Part shown: piece by piece, positions 12,633 to 25,408 of the stretch
Layout: each line of letters opens with the position of its first letter
Position numbering within the stretch: the stretch's first letter is position 1
Origin: Aphrocallistes beatrix
Lineage: Eukaryota > Porifera > Hexactinellida > Sceptrulophora > Aphrocallistidae
DNA length: 64,000 bases
Direction of reading: 5' to 3'
Assembly (NCBI GenBank): GCA_963281255.1
Contig: OY725506.1
Coordinates: 248,001-312,000, forward strand
The notes under the pieces: generated by a model
The model's database searches: none
Seen by the model: the letters and a program-made list of their open reading frames with translations, nothing else
What the model was told of the DNA's origin: nothing
Position numbers and translations under genes: made by a program

Positions 12633-13499
12633 TTGTTTGTCTGTTTTATTTCGTTGCTTTAGGGAAGAGTTGAAATGTTTGATATCTTGTCTCTGATCTT
12701 TGTCCTTTTATATTGAATTTTTCGCTCTGTTCGTTACACTAACGATCTTAATTCCTGTTATGATTTATCTCAAAATGAAGTAATTATTAATGGGAATTCA
12801 CCCTTACTGACGGAGTTACGTCGCTGTTATTGCATTTGCATGCGAGTGAATGTTATGTTGCACTTTTGATGCTAAATTTAGTTCTAAATGTATACCCAAT
12901 ATCGTTTAGACTGATTATGTACTTTTTAGAACACTCATCTAGTTAAGATTAATTATCTAAATTTTTGGTAACGCGTGGCCTTACTAATCCCTTTTTCTCT
13001 TAAGAGTCGTTGGAAATATCCGCTTTACCGACTAATCTCCTCTGTTTCCACTATCTAACACATTAATAAATATGAATAGTTTGTTTTGTTCGGCGATGTT
13101 ATTTATGTTTACAATATTCTCTATCAAATTTAAGAACATTTGTTGTACAGTCAGTCGACCCTTTTGATTGGACAACTTTATTCTAGCATAAAGGAATTCC
13201 AATTTCTGGAGTCGACAGTATTGGGATTTAAATGGTAGAATTGATCAAAATTAATTGGAGTTATGGGAGAGTAATTTATCCTCACTTATTCAATGAAGTC
13301 ACTGCTATTGCAATTTCTTAGAAGTGAATGTAATTGTAGTAGCTTTATTAGATACTAATTTAAGCTTTTTCTGTGGTACTATTTGTGAGGAAATGTGCTC
13401 CGTTTTTCTAATATTGTATTGTTGAGTCTAACAATACACTTCTTAGGACATTTCTCTAGGCACCTTACTTAAAGAAATAACTGTGAAACACGTAACTTT

Positions 13500-13690
13500 A
13501 CTCAAACATATGTTTGTCTGACCAAACTAATGTTTGAATTTGGGAGTTTTATAAAATAGCTCACATTCTCTCCCATCTTCGTTTCTATGCGAGGCACTTG
13601 ACTAACTAAGTGGGAATCTGTACCTCCTGCATGAAACTCTGCATTTGCATTGGCTACTCTTCTTGTCCATTGGAATTAACATTAGTTCCG
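13500..13690 (-). pseudogene. Decayed GZ-unit upstream block
   Basis: Matches the 9939-10200 relic in the words CTCACATTCTCTCCCATCTT and TGTACCTCCTGCATGAAACT, but keeps no usable frame. It is useful only as a marker of the duplicated unit. Confidence 0.45.
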
Positions 13691-14049
13691 ATTTGAAGAT
13701 CTAGTTACTACAGTTTGTACGAAATGGCCCAAACTGATCAAAATGCTTCACCATATCAACGCAGGAATGTGACAACATTCAATTGAAAGATTCTAAATTT
13801 TTCAAATCAGCTAGTACTAATTTTGGTTCTCCAAAAAAATCACACCTTAATACCATTTAGAAATAGGGTTAAAACAGCTTAGAAAATCGCTAAAATCGTC
13901 CTTAGAATGACCTGTTACGCAATAATATTATGACTAATCAAATATTTACCAACAAATATATGTGCTCTGGCATCATGTTTATATATACTGGTAATACATT
14001 CTTAAGGTCTATTCTGCATGGCAACGATTTTAAACTGATCATGTATTAT

Positions 14050-14500
14050 TTCAATCGGCTCTACTTCATCCCTAGTCATAGACGCCAAGATTTGGAAATA
14101 CAATAAAACCTGGGGGGCCAAGAGCGAGCGAAGCCAGCGACGGTGAGGGGGGGTCTGGAGTGCTTGCCCCCCACAAAATTTTTTAAATCTTAGATGCTCA
14201 AATATCGATATACAGCTATTGTTGTTACCTAGGAAAAAGAAAATCTCGGGCTATAGTGGGAGAAAAATGTTATATAATTAGACTCAATTAACATAATTTT
14301 TGGCTTTAGTTGTAACCTATAAGTTTGTGCCATATAACAGCTTCCTCCACCGCCCCATTGCCCAGCACCACGGCCCCCCACAGGCTCCAAACCTGTGGGG
14401 GGGTCGCCCCTCCCAGGTACCCACACTTGACACCTATGTCCCTAGCCCATAATTTTCAGTCTAATGTGAGGCATTATTAGGCAATAGTATCGAGTAGACT
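14050..14500. repeat. G/C-rich decayed transposon pieces between GZ2 and GZ3 units
   Basis: Two islands stand out in AT-rich DNA. One is near 14110-14180 (GGGGGGCCAAGAGCGAGCGA; a GGTGAGGGGGGG run). The other is near 14340-14425 (CACCGCCCCATTGCCC; CCTGTGGGGGGGTCGCCCC). They look like ends of unrelated non-autonomous elements. No frame is supported. Confidence 0.45.
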
Positions 14501-14823
14501 ATGGATGAGCCCTATCACTTATTGGGACATCTATTTATAGTATACACTTGTAATTAGTTATGTTATGATGTAATACTATTCCAATCTATTATTATCACTA
14601 CCAACCCAGTTTAAACCTAACAACAATTCACAGTATGCTGGGGTATGTTTATGTTATTTACTCTCTGTTTCAAATGTATTGTTTAATTGGTTGAACTGAG
14701 CATATACATACAAAATGGTAAAATTTCAACAATTCTGAATGTGCATGCAAAATAATACTAAGATTGCAAATCAAAATTCAATTGAGTGAGGAGTTGTATC
14801 TCTCAGGAACATACATGTAGTCC

Positions 14824-16040
14824 TTAGTTAGTCGCTGCTCCTCTCCCGAAAATGCCAGCCACCTTCTTCTTTTGGTTGGATTTCTGTTTTTTCTTGTTTT
14901 CTAAAGCTTTGCCAGGGTCTGAAGGCTGACTGACTAGCATCCGTGGCTTTTCAGCTTGCTCGATTGAGGGAGATTTTTGCTCGATTGAAGGAGACTTTTG
15001 CTCAATTGAAGGAGACTTTTGCTCAATTGAAGGAGACTTTTGCTCGATTGAGGGAGACTTCTCGTCTATCGAAGGAAACCTTTCGTCGATTGAAGGAGAT
15101 TTATCATTGCTTGGGGAAGACTCTCCATCTGAATTAGAGTCTGAACTCTTCTCTTCAAGCTGTTCTAGAACTTCATCTCCAATGTCTGCGATGTTCTCTC
15201 CAAAGTCAACAGCTTCATCTAATACAATTATATATCAATAACTCAATACTAAAAAGTAGCTAATTATATTATCATAAGATTCAATACGAAGTATTTGATT
15301 GGTGAACTCTGTACTTACCAACTATTTCAGTTGCTTGTTCGAGTCCATCTGCTACGTCATCAGCTATGTCTACCACCTCTTCAATTCCATCCACTGCATC
15401 CGTTGCTATCCCACCAGCTGCCAAGCCTATTTTCAGAGCTCCTACTCCAAATTTAGTTCCAATCTTAGCCACTTTCATTCCCGTTTTCATATTCTTTTTC
15501 TTCTTCTCCTGTTTCTCCAATTCCTCTTGAGAGAGAACTTTTTTAGGTTTGACAGCTTTCGGTTTGGGTTCTTTGCCTTCGTTTCGCGCATCGTTCAAAG
15601 CCGCAGCTTTATCTACTCCTTTATCCACGAGCGAATCTAAATGGATATTTCCATTTTTACTAATCTTAAATTTATATAATATCGCTCTAATCCTAATGAA
15701 AGCTAAATTTTTGGTATAATCGAGAATATTTTTTGAAAACTTTTGCCTCTTCCCATTAATCAAACTTCAAAGATGACTAGATTCATTGGAAAAAATATTA
15801 TTATTATATCTTAAAATTGTATACTTGCAACTTACCAACAACTCCTGTGTCCTTATTAATCTCATCTGCTTGATCGATGGCATTTCCAATTGTGTCGCAT
15901 ACTTCTCCACCAGGGACACCTCCGATTGATAGACCCAGCTTAACCGCGCCTAATCCCACTTTCCCGCCCAATTTTGCTACTTTTAATCCGGCCTTTAGTC
16001 CAGCTTTTGTTTTCTTGTTTTCCGGAGCTGCTGCTGCCAT
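14824..16040 (-). CDS. GZ3, three-exon GZ protein with expanded heptads and cut C-terminus
   Basis: Exons 16040-15836, 15636-15319 and 15218-14824, all phase 1, give 305 aa. The first exon begins MAAAAPENKKTKAGLKAG, and the middle exon has the FGVGALKIGLAAGG core. The last exon carries about seven SPSIEQK/SIDEK heptads (a 21-bp minisatellite at about 14950-15100), against four in GZ2 and about one in GZ4. It ends prematurely as GIFGRGAATN. A deletion removed the conserved KLGLGVANKVKD tail and joined the frame to downstream sequence. Otherwise intact, so possibly functional. Confidence 0.65.
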
Positions 16041-17297
16041 TTGTTTATCTGTTTTATTTCGTTGCTTGGAAGAGTTGAAATGTTTGATGTCTCTTCTCTG
16101 ATTTGTCCTTTTATGTTGAATTTTTCGCTCTATTCGTTACAATAACGATCCAATCTTGTCAGAATTCCTGTTATGATTTATCTCAAAATCAAGTATTTAT
16201 TAATGAGAAATTCACCCTTTCTGAATGGATTACGTCGCTGTGTTGTTGCATTTGCATACGAGTGAATGTAATTATCTTGTACTTTGGATACTAATTTTAG
16301 TTCTATATGCATATCCAATATCCTCTGATTATGTACTCTGGTGCACTCATCTAGTTCACATTAATTATTTAAATAGTTTGTAACTCGTGCCCTTACTAAT
16401 CCTTTTTTCTCTGACTTAAGAGTCATTTGAAATCTCTGCTTTGCCGACTATTCTCCTCTGTTTCCACCCTCTAACACATGAATAAATATGAATAGTTTGT
16501 TTTGTAAAAATTAAAAATTTGACGATTTTCGAGTATTAGTATTAGAGACCTTACCTAATCCTTTACTATGATCTTTTCCCTTCTTAGTATCCTGTTTGCT
16601 TGTGTAGACAATTGAAATATACAAGATATCATATTCATCCTCTAATAGAAGTGGTAAAGTAGTATATCATCAATTGCTATGATTTCACCAGGCGCGATAT
16701 TCGGAAGAAAATTCTTTCAGTGGTCCAAGGTACATATGTTTGAAGCTTTCATTCATTGTCAAAAGAGGCAGGCTTTACTGATATAACAGCACCATAGATA
16801 GTAGAGAAGCTAATACTAAATCAAAAGATAATTGTATGTCAAAAGGTGTAGAGAACTGCTCTGTAGTGGGCTAAGGTATAATCATAGCCTACTGCATATA
16901 TATATATATATATATATGCAGTAGTGAGGTATGGTCAGGGGTGTAGTCCTAAAAAAATAGTGGGGGATGTTCACTTAGCCAACTACCCATTGAAATTAAA
17001 AAATACAATTCGTGTATCATACAGGGTGTCCCAGTGTAGCAATATCGTTTCACAACGCAACTCCCATTATGCTTAAGTATGCTGGGGGTATGTTATAGTC
17101 GTCTCTGTTTCAAATGTATTGTTTAATTGGTTGAACTGAGCATATACATACAAAATGGTAAAAATTCAACAATTCTGAATGTGCATGCAAAATAATACTA
17201 AGATTGCAAATCAAAATTCAATTGAGTGAGGAGTTGTATCTCTCAGGAGCATGCATGTATTCCTTAGTTACAACTGCAATCTCCTCTTTTGAAACTT

Positions 17298-18493
<1,196 letters not shown>

Positions 18494-19069
18494 TTGTTTG
18501 TCTGTTTTGCTTCGTTGCTTTAGGGAAGAGTTGAAATGTTTGGTGTCTCTTCTCTGATTTTTGTCCTTTTATATTGAATTTTGCTCTGTTCGTTACACTA
18601 ACGATCTTATCTTGACAGAATTCCTGTTATGATTTGTCTCAAAGTTAAGTAATTATTAATGGACCATTACTGACTATCTTGCACTTTTGATACTAATTTT
18701 AGTTCACTCATCTAATTCACATTAATTATCTCAATCGTTTGTAATACGTGGCCTTGCCAATCCCCTTTTCTCTTAAGAGTCGTTGGAAATATCCGCTTTA
18801 CCGACTAATCTCCTCTGTTTCCACCTTCTAACACATAATAAATATGAATAGTTTGTTTTGTTCTGCGATGTTATTTATATTTATAATTGCCTCTGTCAAA
18901 TTTAAGAACATTTGTTGTACAATCGACCCTTTTGATTGGACAACTTTATTCTAGCATAAAGGAATTCCAATTTCCGGAATCGACAGTATTGGGATTTAAA
19001 TGGTAGAATTGATCAAAATTAATTTGAGTTATGGGAGAGTAATTTATCCTCACTTATTCTTTAACTTTA

Positions 19070-19260
19070 CTCAAGCATATGTTTGTCTGCCCTAATTAAT
19101 GGTTGAATTCGAGACTGATATTATAGCTCACATTCTCTCCCATCTTCGTTTCTATGCGGGCCACTTGATCAACCAGGGGGCATATGTGCCTCCTGCATGA
19201 AACGCTGCATTTGCATTGGCTACTCTTTTGCCCATTAAAATTAACATTAGTTCCCATTTT
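19070..19260 (-). pseudogene. Decayed GZ-unit upstream block, third copy
   Basis: Shares CTCACATTCTCTCCCATCTT with the blocks at 9.9 and 13.5 kb. No intact frame. Confidence 0.45.
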
Positions 19261-19959
19261 ATAATCCCGACATAGTACTAGATATATGGGGATCAAATAT
19301 TGAATTGAGTTTATTACATATTCCTTACAGTTATACAGGTAAATTCATAATATTATTATGACGACACAATTAAGTACACAAATTGAGCCTTCTGTCCATA
19401 ATAAGATGTTAGCTTTTCATGAACAGTAAGATGATGAATCTTGGAGATTTGAGAAAGATAGCTCCAAGGGTTAAGAGGGACATTATCATGTCTGAAGACA
19501 TCTTGTATTGTACTAATTTGATTCTGAATTAAATTGAATACTATATATACACGATATTGAAACTATTTTTGGAAATTTTCTCATGAAAATAAATTTAGCA
19601 TGTCCTACTTCTTTGAAATATCATTACTTCTGTGTTTTATTAATGTTTACACGTGAAATGTCCGCTGATTTTCATATGATGAGAATTGATTTGGTTGCCT
19701 GACGTTCAGAAATACCCAAAACTATTTCTGCCCCGTCAGGGGTTTAAACCACAATTCTCAACGACAGCACTGACACATTCTACGGAATTATAGTTCAGAG
19801 CAGTGAGAAGGAAATACAAGTAGATGTTTGATATGTTTCTAGTGTGGAAATTGTTCTTACTAATTGTTTCATTAACACTGGCTTCTGGGATACAGTATGA
19901 AAGACTGATTGGCTTAGCCTGATTGGCTTAAACTGTGTAGAAGACTTTTTACTTAGATT

Positions 19960-20460
19960 CGACAAACCATTTAACTTTGTTTACAGTGCTTTCACTATTT
20001 GACTGAAATCATACATCAGCTTTCACCGTTACATATTATAAGCTAATATATATTTTACAAATTTTAGTATTGTTCAATTCATTGATAATGATCTTTCAAA
20101 TTTAGGGAAGGGATTTTGAAATTTGTTAGCTTACATAAATTTAACTATCTACTCTGGATGAGATATCTGTAATGAATTGATTAAAGAAACTACCAGGCAC
20201 AGAAAGCTGATTTTTGGCATGTGGGAGCTTTTTCGCTATGGCTCCACTAAGTGTTCTGACCTCAGACCAAAATTTCGACTCATCATGGAATTGTGACGTC
20301 ATTGTCACCTTTTTTTATAATTAGAAATTTCAGTTTTTCGACTATAACTCGTGTAGAATTGTTTACTTAGATTCTACAAACCATTTAACTTTTTTACAGT
20401 GCTTTCACTATTTGATTGAAATCTTACATCAGCTTTCACCATTACATATTATTAGCTGAT
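19960..20460. repeat. Local direct repeat, about 110 bp, twice
   Basis: The stretch with TTTACAGTGCTTTCACTATT and ATACATCAGCTTTCACCGTT at about 19960-20060 recurs with a few changes at about 20355-20460. Nothing coding. Confidence 0.6.
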
Positions 20461-20463
20461 ATA

Positions 20464-20942
20464 CACTATCCGGACAAAAGTATTCGACCACCACCTAAAC
20501 CTCCATACAAATAGTATTAAATTAGATCTTTTAAAAAAGGAACTTGTCTTTAAACAGTTAGAAAATACTCTATTTTTTAGTTCGAATTCGTAATCTGCAT
20601 ATTCTAATTACTCATAATTGAGAGTTTCAACTCGATTACTTATTCTTATGTAGAAAATTATCAACCTATGCCACTTTGTGTCACTAAACGCCATCATATT
20701 TAATGGCTGTGACTTAGGACAAGTTGCATCAAGTATCAAATGTTGATATTTATTAACTTGAGAGTTAGTAATTAAGCTGAGGCTATCAATTATGAATAAT
20801 TAGGATGTCTAGTTTACGATTTTGAAATAAAAAATAGAGTATTCGTTACAGTTTGAGTACATATTCCTTTATGAATAGACCCACTTTAATACTATTTGTA
20901 TGGCGGTTTATATGGTGGTCGAATACTTTTGTCCGGGTACTG
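20464..20942. mobile_element. MITE with CCGGACAAAAGTATT ends, TA target (479 bp)
   Basis: Long terminal inverted repeats (about 55 bp) begin CACTATCCGGACAAAAG and end CTTTTGTCCGGGTACTG, flanked by TA. Related ends occur on the element at 30839-31305. Consistent with a non-autonomous Tc1/mariner element. Confidence 0.85.
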
Positions 20943-21002
20943 TATATTTACAAATTTTAGTTTTGTTCAATTTGTTGATAATTATGAAATTATGAAATTA
21001 TT

Positions 21003-21258
21003 ATTTGTTTGTTGAATCTAAATTTATTCTTTTTTTCTCAAATTATTTATAATGTTCGAAACTGTAAAAATTACTTGTAAATATATGTGAGCTAACGAAT
21101 TTAAAAATACTTCAAGTGAAATCTTCAGTACACGATTTCACTTGAAGTATTTTTAAATTTGTTAGAGCTTACATATATTTTACAAGTAATTTTTACAGTT
21201 TCGAACACTATAAATAATTTGAGAAAAAAAGAATAAATTTAGATTCAACAAACAACTA
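21003..21258. repeat. Near-perfect long inverted repeat (hairpin, arms about 120 bp)
   Basis: Arms of about 120 bp are about 95% complementary and separated by a loop of about 10 bp (TTCAGTACAC region near 21127). A transcript would fold into a long imperfect double-stranded stem. No TA or other clear target duplication is seen at the ends, and no coding frame. It ends five bases before the small ORF at 21264. Confidence 0.85.
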
Positions 21259-21263
21259 ATAAA

Positions 21264-21386
21264 ATGCCTGGAGTAATTCTCAGTATATTTTCATCCTGTG
21301 GCTCGTTTCTTCTGAATGTTTTTACAACCGTCATCTCTTGTCTATGCGAAGGGGGACCATCTAGTACTATGCCTATATATCTGTAA
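21264..21386 (+). CDS. Possible 40-aa hydrophobic peptide
   Basis: ATG at 21264 to TAA at 21384-21386. The peptide MPGVILSIFSSCGSFLLNVF is followed by a TTVISCLCEGG segment. It has three cysteines and a hydrophobic N-terminal two-thirds that could be a membrane segment. It lies directly after the 21003-21258 hairpin. There is no clear TATA box. It is short enough that chance cannot be excluded. Confidence 0.25.
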   Translation: MPGVILSIFSSCGSFLLNVFTTVISCLCEGGPSSTMPIYL

Positions 21387-22040
21387 CTTATTATTGTGTT
21401 TGTGTTAGCCTGTTTACTATACTTTAATTAAAATGTTTCTTTGTAATTTCAAATAGGAGTAATAGTTTAGTTTGAATTCTCCAAAATAAGAACAATGTTA
21501 AAGATGACTAGAAATAGTTCATAACAGTAGCACCAATAGGTATTCTAAATTTAGAACTAACACTGCTCTTGGGTTATAATTAGTTTCTATCTAGTCATGA
21601 TGTTTCATTCGAACATCAACTCATCGAGATACATCAATTGGGGAAAGTTCGATTTTTCACGTTAGATGTTGTAGCAGTCAAACATTTTTATTGATATCTC
21701 CATAATATATCTTTATGTATCAAGAATTCCTATTTATATCCATCAATAGCTGTTTTAAAAGATACAATAAAATATCCTCGTCTTTTCTGTCTACGTTTTG
21801 AAATGTCTCTAAATAGATTAACAATTAGAGAACATCGCCGAACAGCTCACTTTGTTTACTCAAATCTGCTTAACTCATTATTTTGAATAAATTACAGACT
21901 GTAGTACGTAGCTCATTGTACTGTCTGTGAACCGAGTTAGAATGTAATAACAATGATTTTTCAACTTTGTTTAATCAGATATAAATAAATAATTGGTAGG
22001 ACAGAAACAATACTCTTTCCAACTGAATAATAACTGAAAA

Positions 22041-22133
22041 ATGTCAAGTGTATATTTTCAACCGTTTGTAGATTGCATGTCTGGAATATGCACAGCACTT
22101 TGTTCCTCTTGTTGTTCTTGTTGTGTTACATAA
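22041..22133 (+). CDS. Possible 30-aa Cys-rich peptide
   Basis: ATG 22041 to TAA 22131-22133. The C-terminal half contains seven cysteines, ending CSSCCSCCVT. A TATAAATAAATA element lies at about 21980, about 60 bp upstream, similar to the spacing of other single-exon genes here. Cysteine clusters of this kind can be palmitoylated or bind metal (inference). There is no homology I can name. Confidence 0.3.
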   Translation: MSSVYFQPFVDCMSGICTALCSSCCSCCVT

Positions 22134-22488
22134 CTATTATTATTTACACCCAGCTACGTATATACTGTGATGCATTTACCTTTTGTCATGTTTTATCAGT
22201 ATTAAAATAACTCAACTTTTCGTACTGTTTCTATGGGGAGATATTTATTGGGGATTTGGGGTGAGCGGTTTGTGTGAAACTTGAGTTATGTGAGTTTTCA
22301 ATGTTTTCATATAGAAAAATCCTTACACATTCTCACAAATGGTCATTGTAACCATGGATGTTATTGTATCCAATATTCTTACAATCAACATCCTATGTAC
22401 CGTATTATAATACAAATAATATAACATTATTTATGATATAAAAGCATTTATTAATAACTGAATCAAGAGCAAACGAACAAGATCATTC

Positions 22489-22495
<7 letters not shown>

Positions 22496-22531
<36 letters not shown>
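22496..22531. repeat. (TA)n microsatellite
   Basis: About 35 bp of alternating TA. Confidence 0.95.
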
Positions 22532-22533
<2 letters not shown>

Positions 22534-22720
22534 CTATGTACACTAAATTAAATCTTTCTTGTGTTTTTTGCTCGTATTCCTTCAGAAATTCTTAGCTGCT
22601 GTTCTTAATGAGGTCTCCAGGTTCTAGAGTGAAATTTCATAAATAAAGTAGGAAACGCTTAAATATTTTATAGTAAACATCTTGAAAGGTCTAAACAAAC
22701 AATTACACATTTCAAACCTG

Positions 22721-24851
22721 TTATTTTGATGTCTCAGTCATTCCTTCTATTGCAATTTCATTTTGAATTCCAGATCTATCTCCTGCATTCAATGCTTGCA
22801 TTCCCGATTTAGCAGATGAAATCCGCATTTTAATTTTCTTGCTATTTTGTTTTTCAACTTTTTTCTTTTTGTTTCCTTCCTTCAAAGCGCTTTGCCCCAC
22901 ATCGACGATACTCTTCGTAGTGTCTGTTGAGCAGAAAATGTGTTAGATTAACCAGAAAACTTAAATTGTACTCTCCCAAGTGTGGATCTAAAGTCTTATA
23001 AAAATTAATATTTCAGGTAGAATTTTCTGAAAAATAGTTTTTCATAATGAGTATAACCACTCGAGTGTTTGAGCAAATGAAAAGAGAGAATATTTTGATT
23101 TCAAAATTTGTAGAGGGTTGTGAGGGTCACGAGATTTAGATTATTGAGATTATTCGTGAATCGGCTACTATTTAGGGATATACGGTATTTCCTTTATAAT
23201 GATATTCAATGTTGACTATATAAAAGTGTGTATCTACGATTATCCATTGGTATGACAGTATAAAGATGATGCACTCCTTACCTATAGCATCTGATGCTGT
23301 GTCTACCATATCCATGGTCGTTTGTGAAATTTCAACTGCTCCCTCTACCACATCCACTATTTCCGTTCCCACCCCAGCTGCTGATAATGCCACTTTACTT
23401 ATAATTAGTACCACTCTGCCGCCTATTTTTAGACATTTCATCGCTTTTTTGAACTTCTTTTTTCTCGCTGCCTTCACGTCTTTAGCACAGTTCTCTTCAC
23501 CAGAGGCTTCTGTTACTTTCTCTGTTGAATCACTGAAACATCCTACACACACTTAAACTATTGAACACGGAGAGGTTGAAAAGGTGTGAAAAATTTTCAG
23601 GATTTGAACCCAGGTTCAAATCTCTACCATATAATATTTGGTAATATATAGAATATATGGTACAAATTTGGTCCAATAGATTTCCAGGATCGAGCAGACG
23701 GACGTCGCACACCGATCATGACATAAAGCATCTTCTAAACTAGTAGCTGCACTGAAAAGTAATCAATATTTTAACATTTTTATTACTTTTACTCACCTGT
23801 TGAATCCTGTGCTAGTTTCAAGCTTTCCAAAGTTTGTGGATTAACATCATTGATTAGTTCATACAAGCCCTCTGCTATATCTTCACTCTTCAACGCAGCA
23901 ATGCTAATCTTCTGTCCATTGTTAAGATTTAATAAAGGCTCGAATGTATCATCGTTTTCTGGTGATTCCTCTCCGTCACTATTTGTGTGATGTCTTCCCT
24001 CAGGCTTGAAATCAGTTATTAAGTTCATTCCCTGTACGGACTTGGATTTGGCTTGGATCTGGCTCAATTGTAAAATTACATCTTGAAACGTAACTAAAAT
24101 TTATAAATTGTAAATATTTTATTAGAAACCGGTATATTGTTTACCAATGAACCCCTTTGAAAGGTAGGACAGGTAGCTTATTGCCGTGAAGCTACTTATC
24201 ACAGGTTTTTAACATTTAATCAACGATATTGGAGGAAAGGAAGAAGTAAAAGATGCCAAAAGCTGTGGAAAAGTAGTGCCACATGAATTTTATGGATATC
24301 CAATATTCGTTCCAGAATTTTTTAACTAAAACTTTTTTACTATTAAGATTTAGTTTCACCAATCCATCATCTTTCATGCCACATCACCACTGTCCTGATA
24401 GCTATGTTATTATTTAAACATACAGTAGAACTCAGATCAGACGTACCCCTTCGGGAAGGAATTATTAGTACGTAGAATCCGTAAGTACGTACTAACCGAC
24501 TTTGTACTACATAGAAATCTATATTATAGATGGATTTTGGTTCAGAGAATTGAGTACGTACTAAACCGAAGCACGTATTATCCGAGTACTAACCGAGTTC
24601 AATTGATGTATAATATACGTATTTAGAATACTTAATTGAGCATTTTATCTCTGAATACATAATCATTCCTTCAGAGAGTTTTAGATAAACACATACTTAG
24701 TGAATAGTATCCAGTCACTATCAGATATGGACTAGAATCTCCAAGGTTCTCATCCTAGACTACCAGACGCCGTATTTGATTCTTAAATACTTCATATTTT
24801 AATTAATATTGAAATTACTAAGATTACCAAAGTCTTACCACTTTTATCCAT
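22721..24851 (-). CDS. GZ5, diverged four-exon GZ-family gene
   Basis: Exons 24851-24839 (MDKS plus a split codon), 24093-23797, 23542-23282 and 22923-22721, all joined in phase 1, give 257 aa. The third exon has KKFKKAMKCLKIGGRVVLI followed by ALSAAGVGTEIVDVVEGAVE. It aligns with the middle exon of GZ2-GZ4 (charged linker, G-x3-G core, acidic helix). The last exon is Lys-rich, like theirs. The 13-bp first exon is inferred from a good GTAAGA donor and preserved frame and is the weakest part. The second exon is acidic and unlike other GZ exons. It is clearly an older relative outside the recent duplication. Function unknown. Confidence 0.6.
24424..24610. mobile_element. Inverted-repeat element with GTACGTACTAA words
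   Basis: The ends CAGTAGAACTCAGATCAGA and CCGAGTTCAATTG are partly complementary. The interior repeats AGTACGTACTAA. No coding capacity. Probably a MITE. Confidence 0.5.
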
Positions 24852-25408
24852 CGTGCTACTTTTCATTGAATTTCCAGCATTCCTTTCATTGAGTCCTGTA
24901 TCCATACTGGGACCTTGTTTCTTCATATTGTGGCACATTTTCTTAATTATTGTGGATTTAGTTTTTAACTATTTATATTTATATCTCAACCTCATTTCGT
25001 ATATTACGAGATTAAAAAATCAATATTTGCAGCTTACTGTACACGTAGATGTAATCTGCATGGTATTACAGAATATTTAATTTGGTATATTTCCAGATTA
25101 TCCCCAACTTTCACACGTGTATAATCCTATTCCATGCTACTCCATTAGTGTCAGCAAGTTGGACACACTGGGAGGTGGGTTAACTCCGTTTTATAATGTT
25201 AAGTAATAAATCTTAGCAGACGTACTTAGCTACGTAGTTACGAAAGTGCATTTTGTAAAATGTATCTTTTGATTACCAATAATAAACTCCCCACTCAAAT
25301 AATGTTATCAGATTTTTAATAAAATAAAGTTCTCTTTGTTATCATACAAATGGGGATATATCCTTTCTAACATCTCTAATTCAATGAATGTACATCAAAC
25401 ATCGTTTA

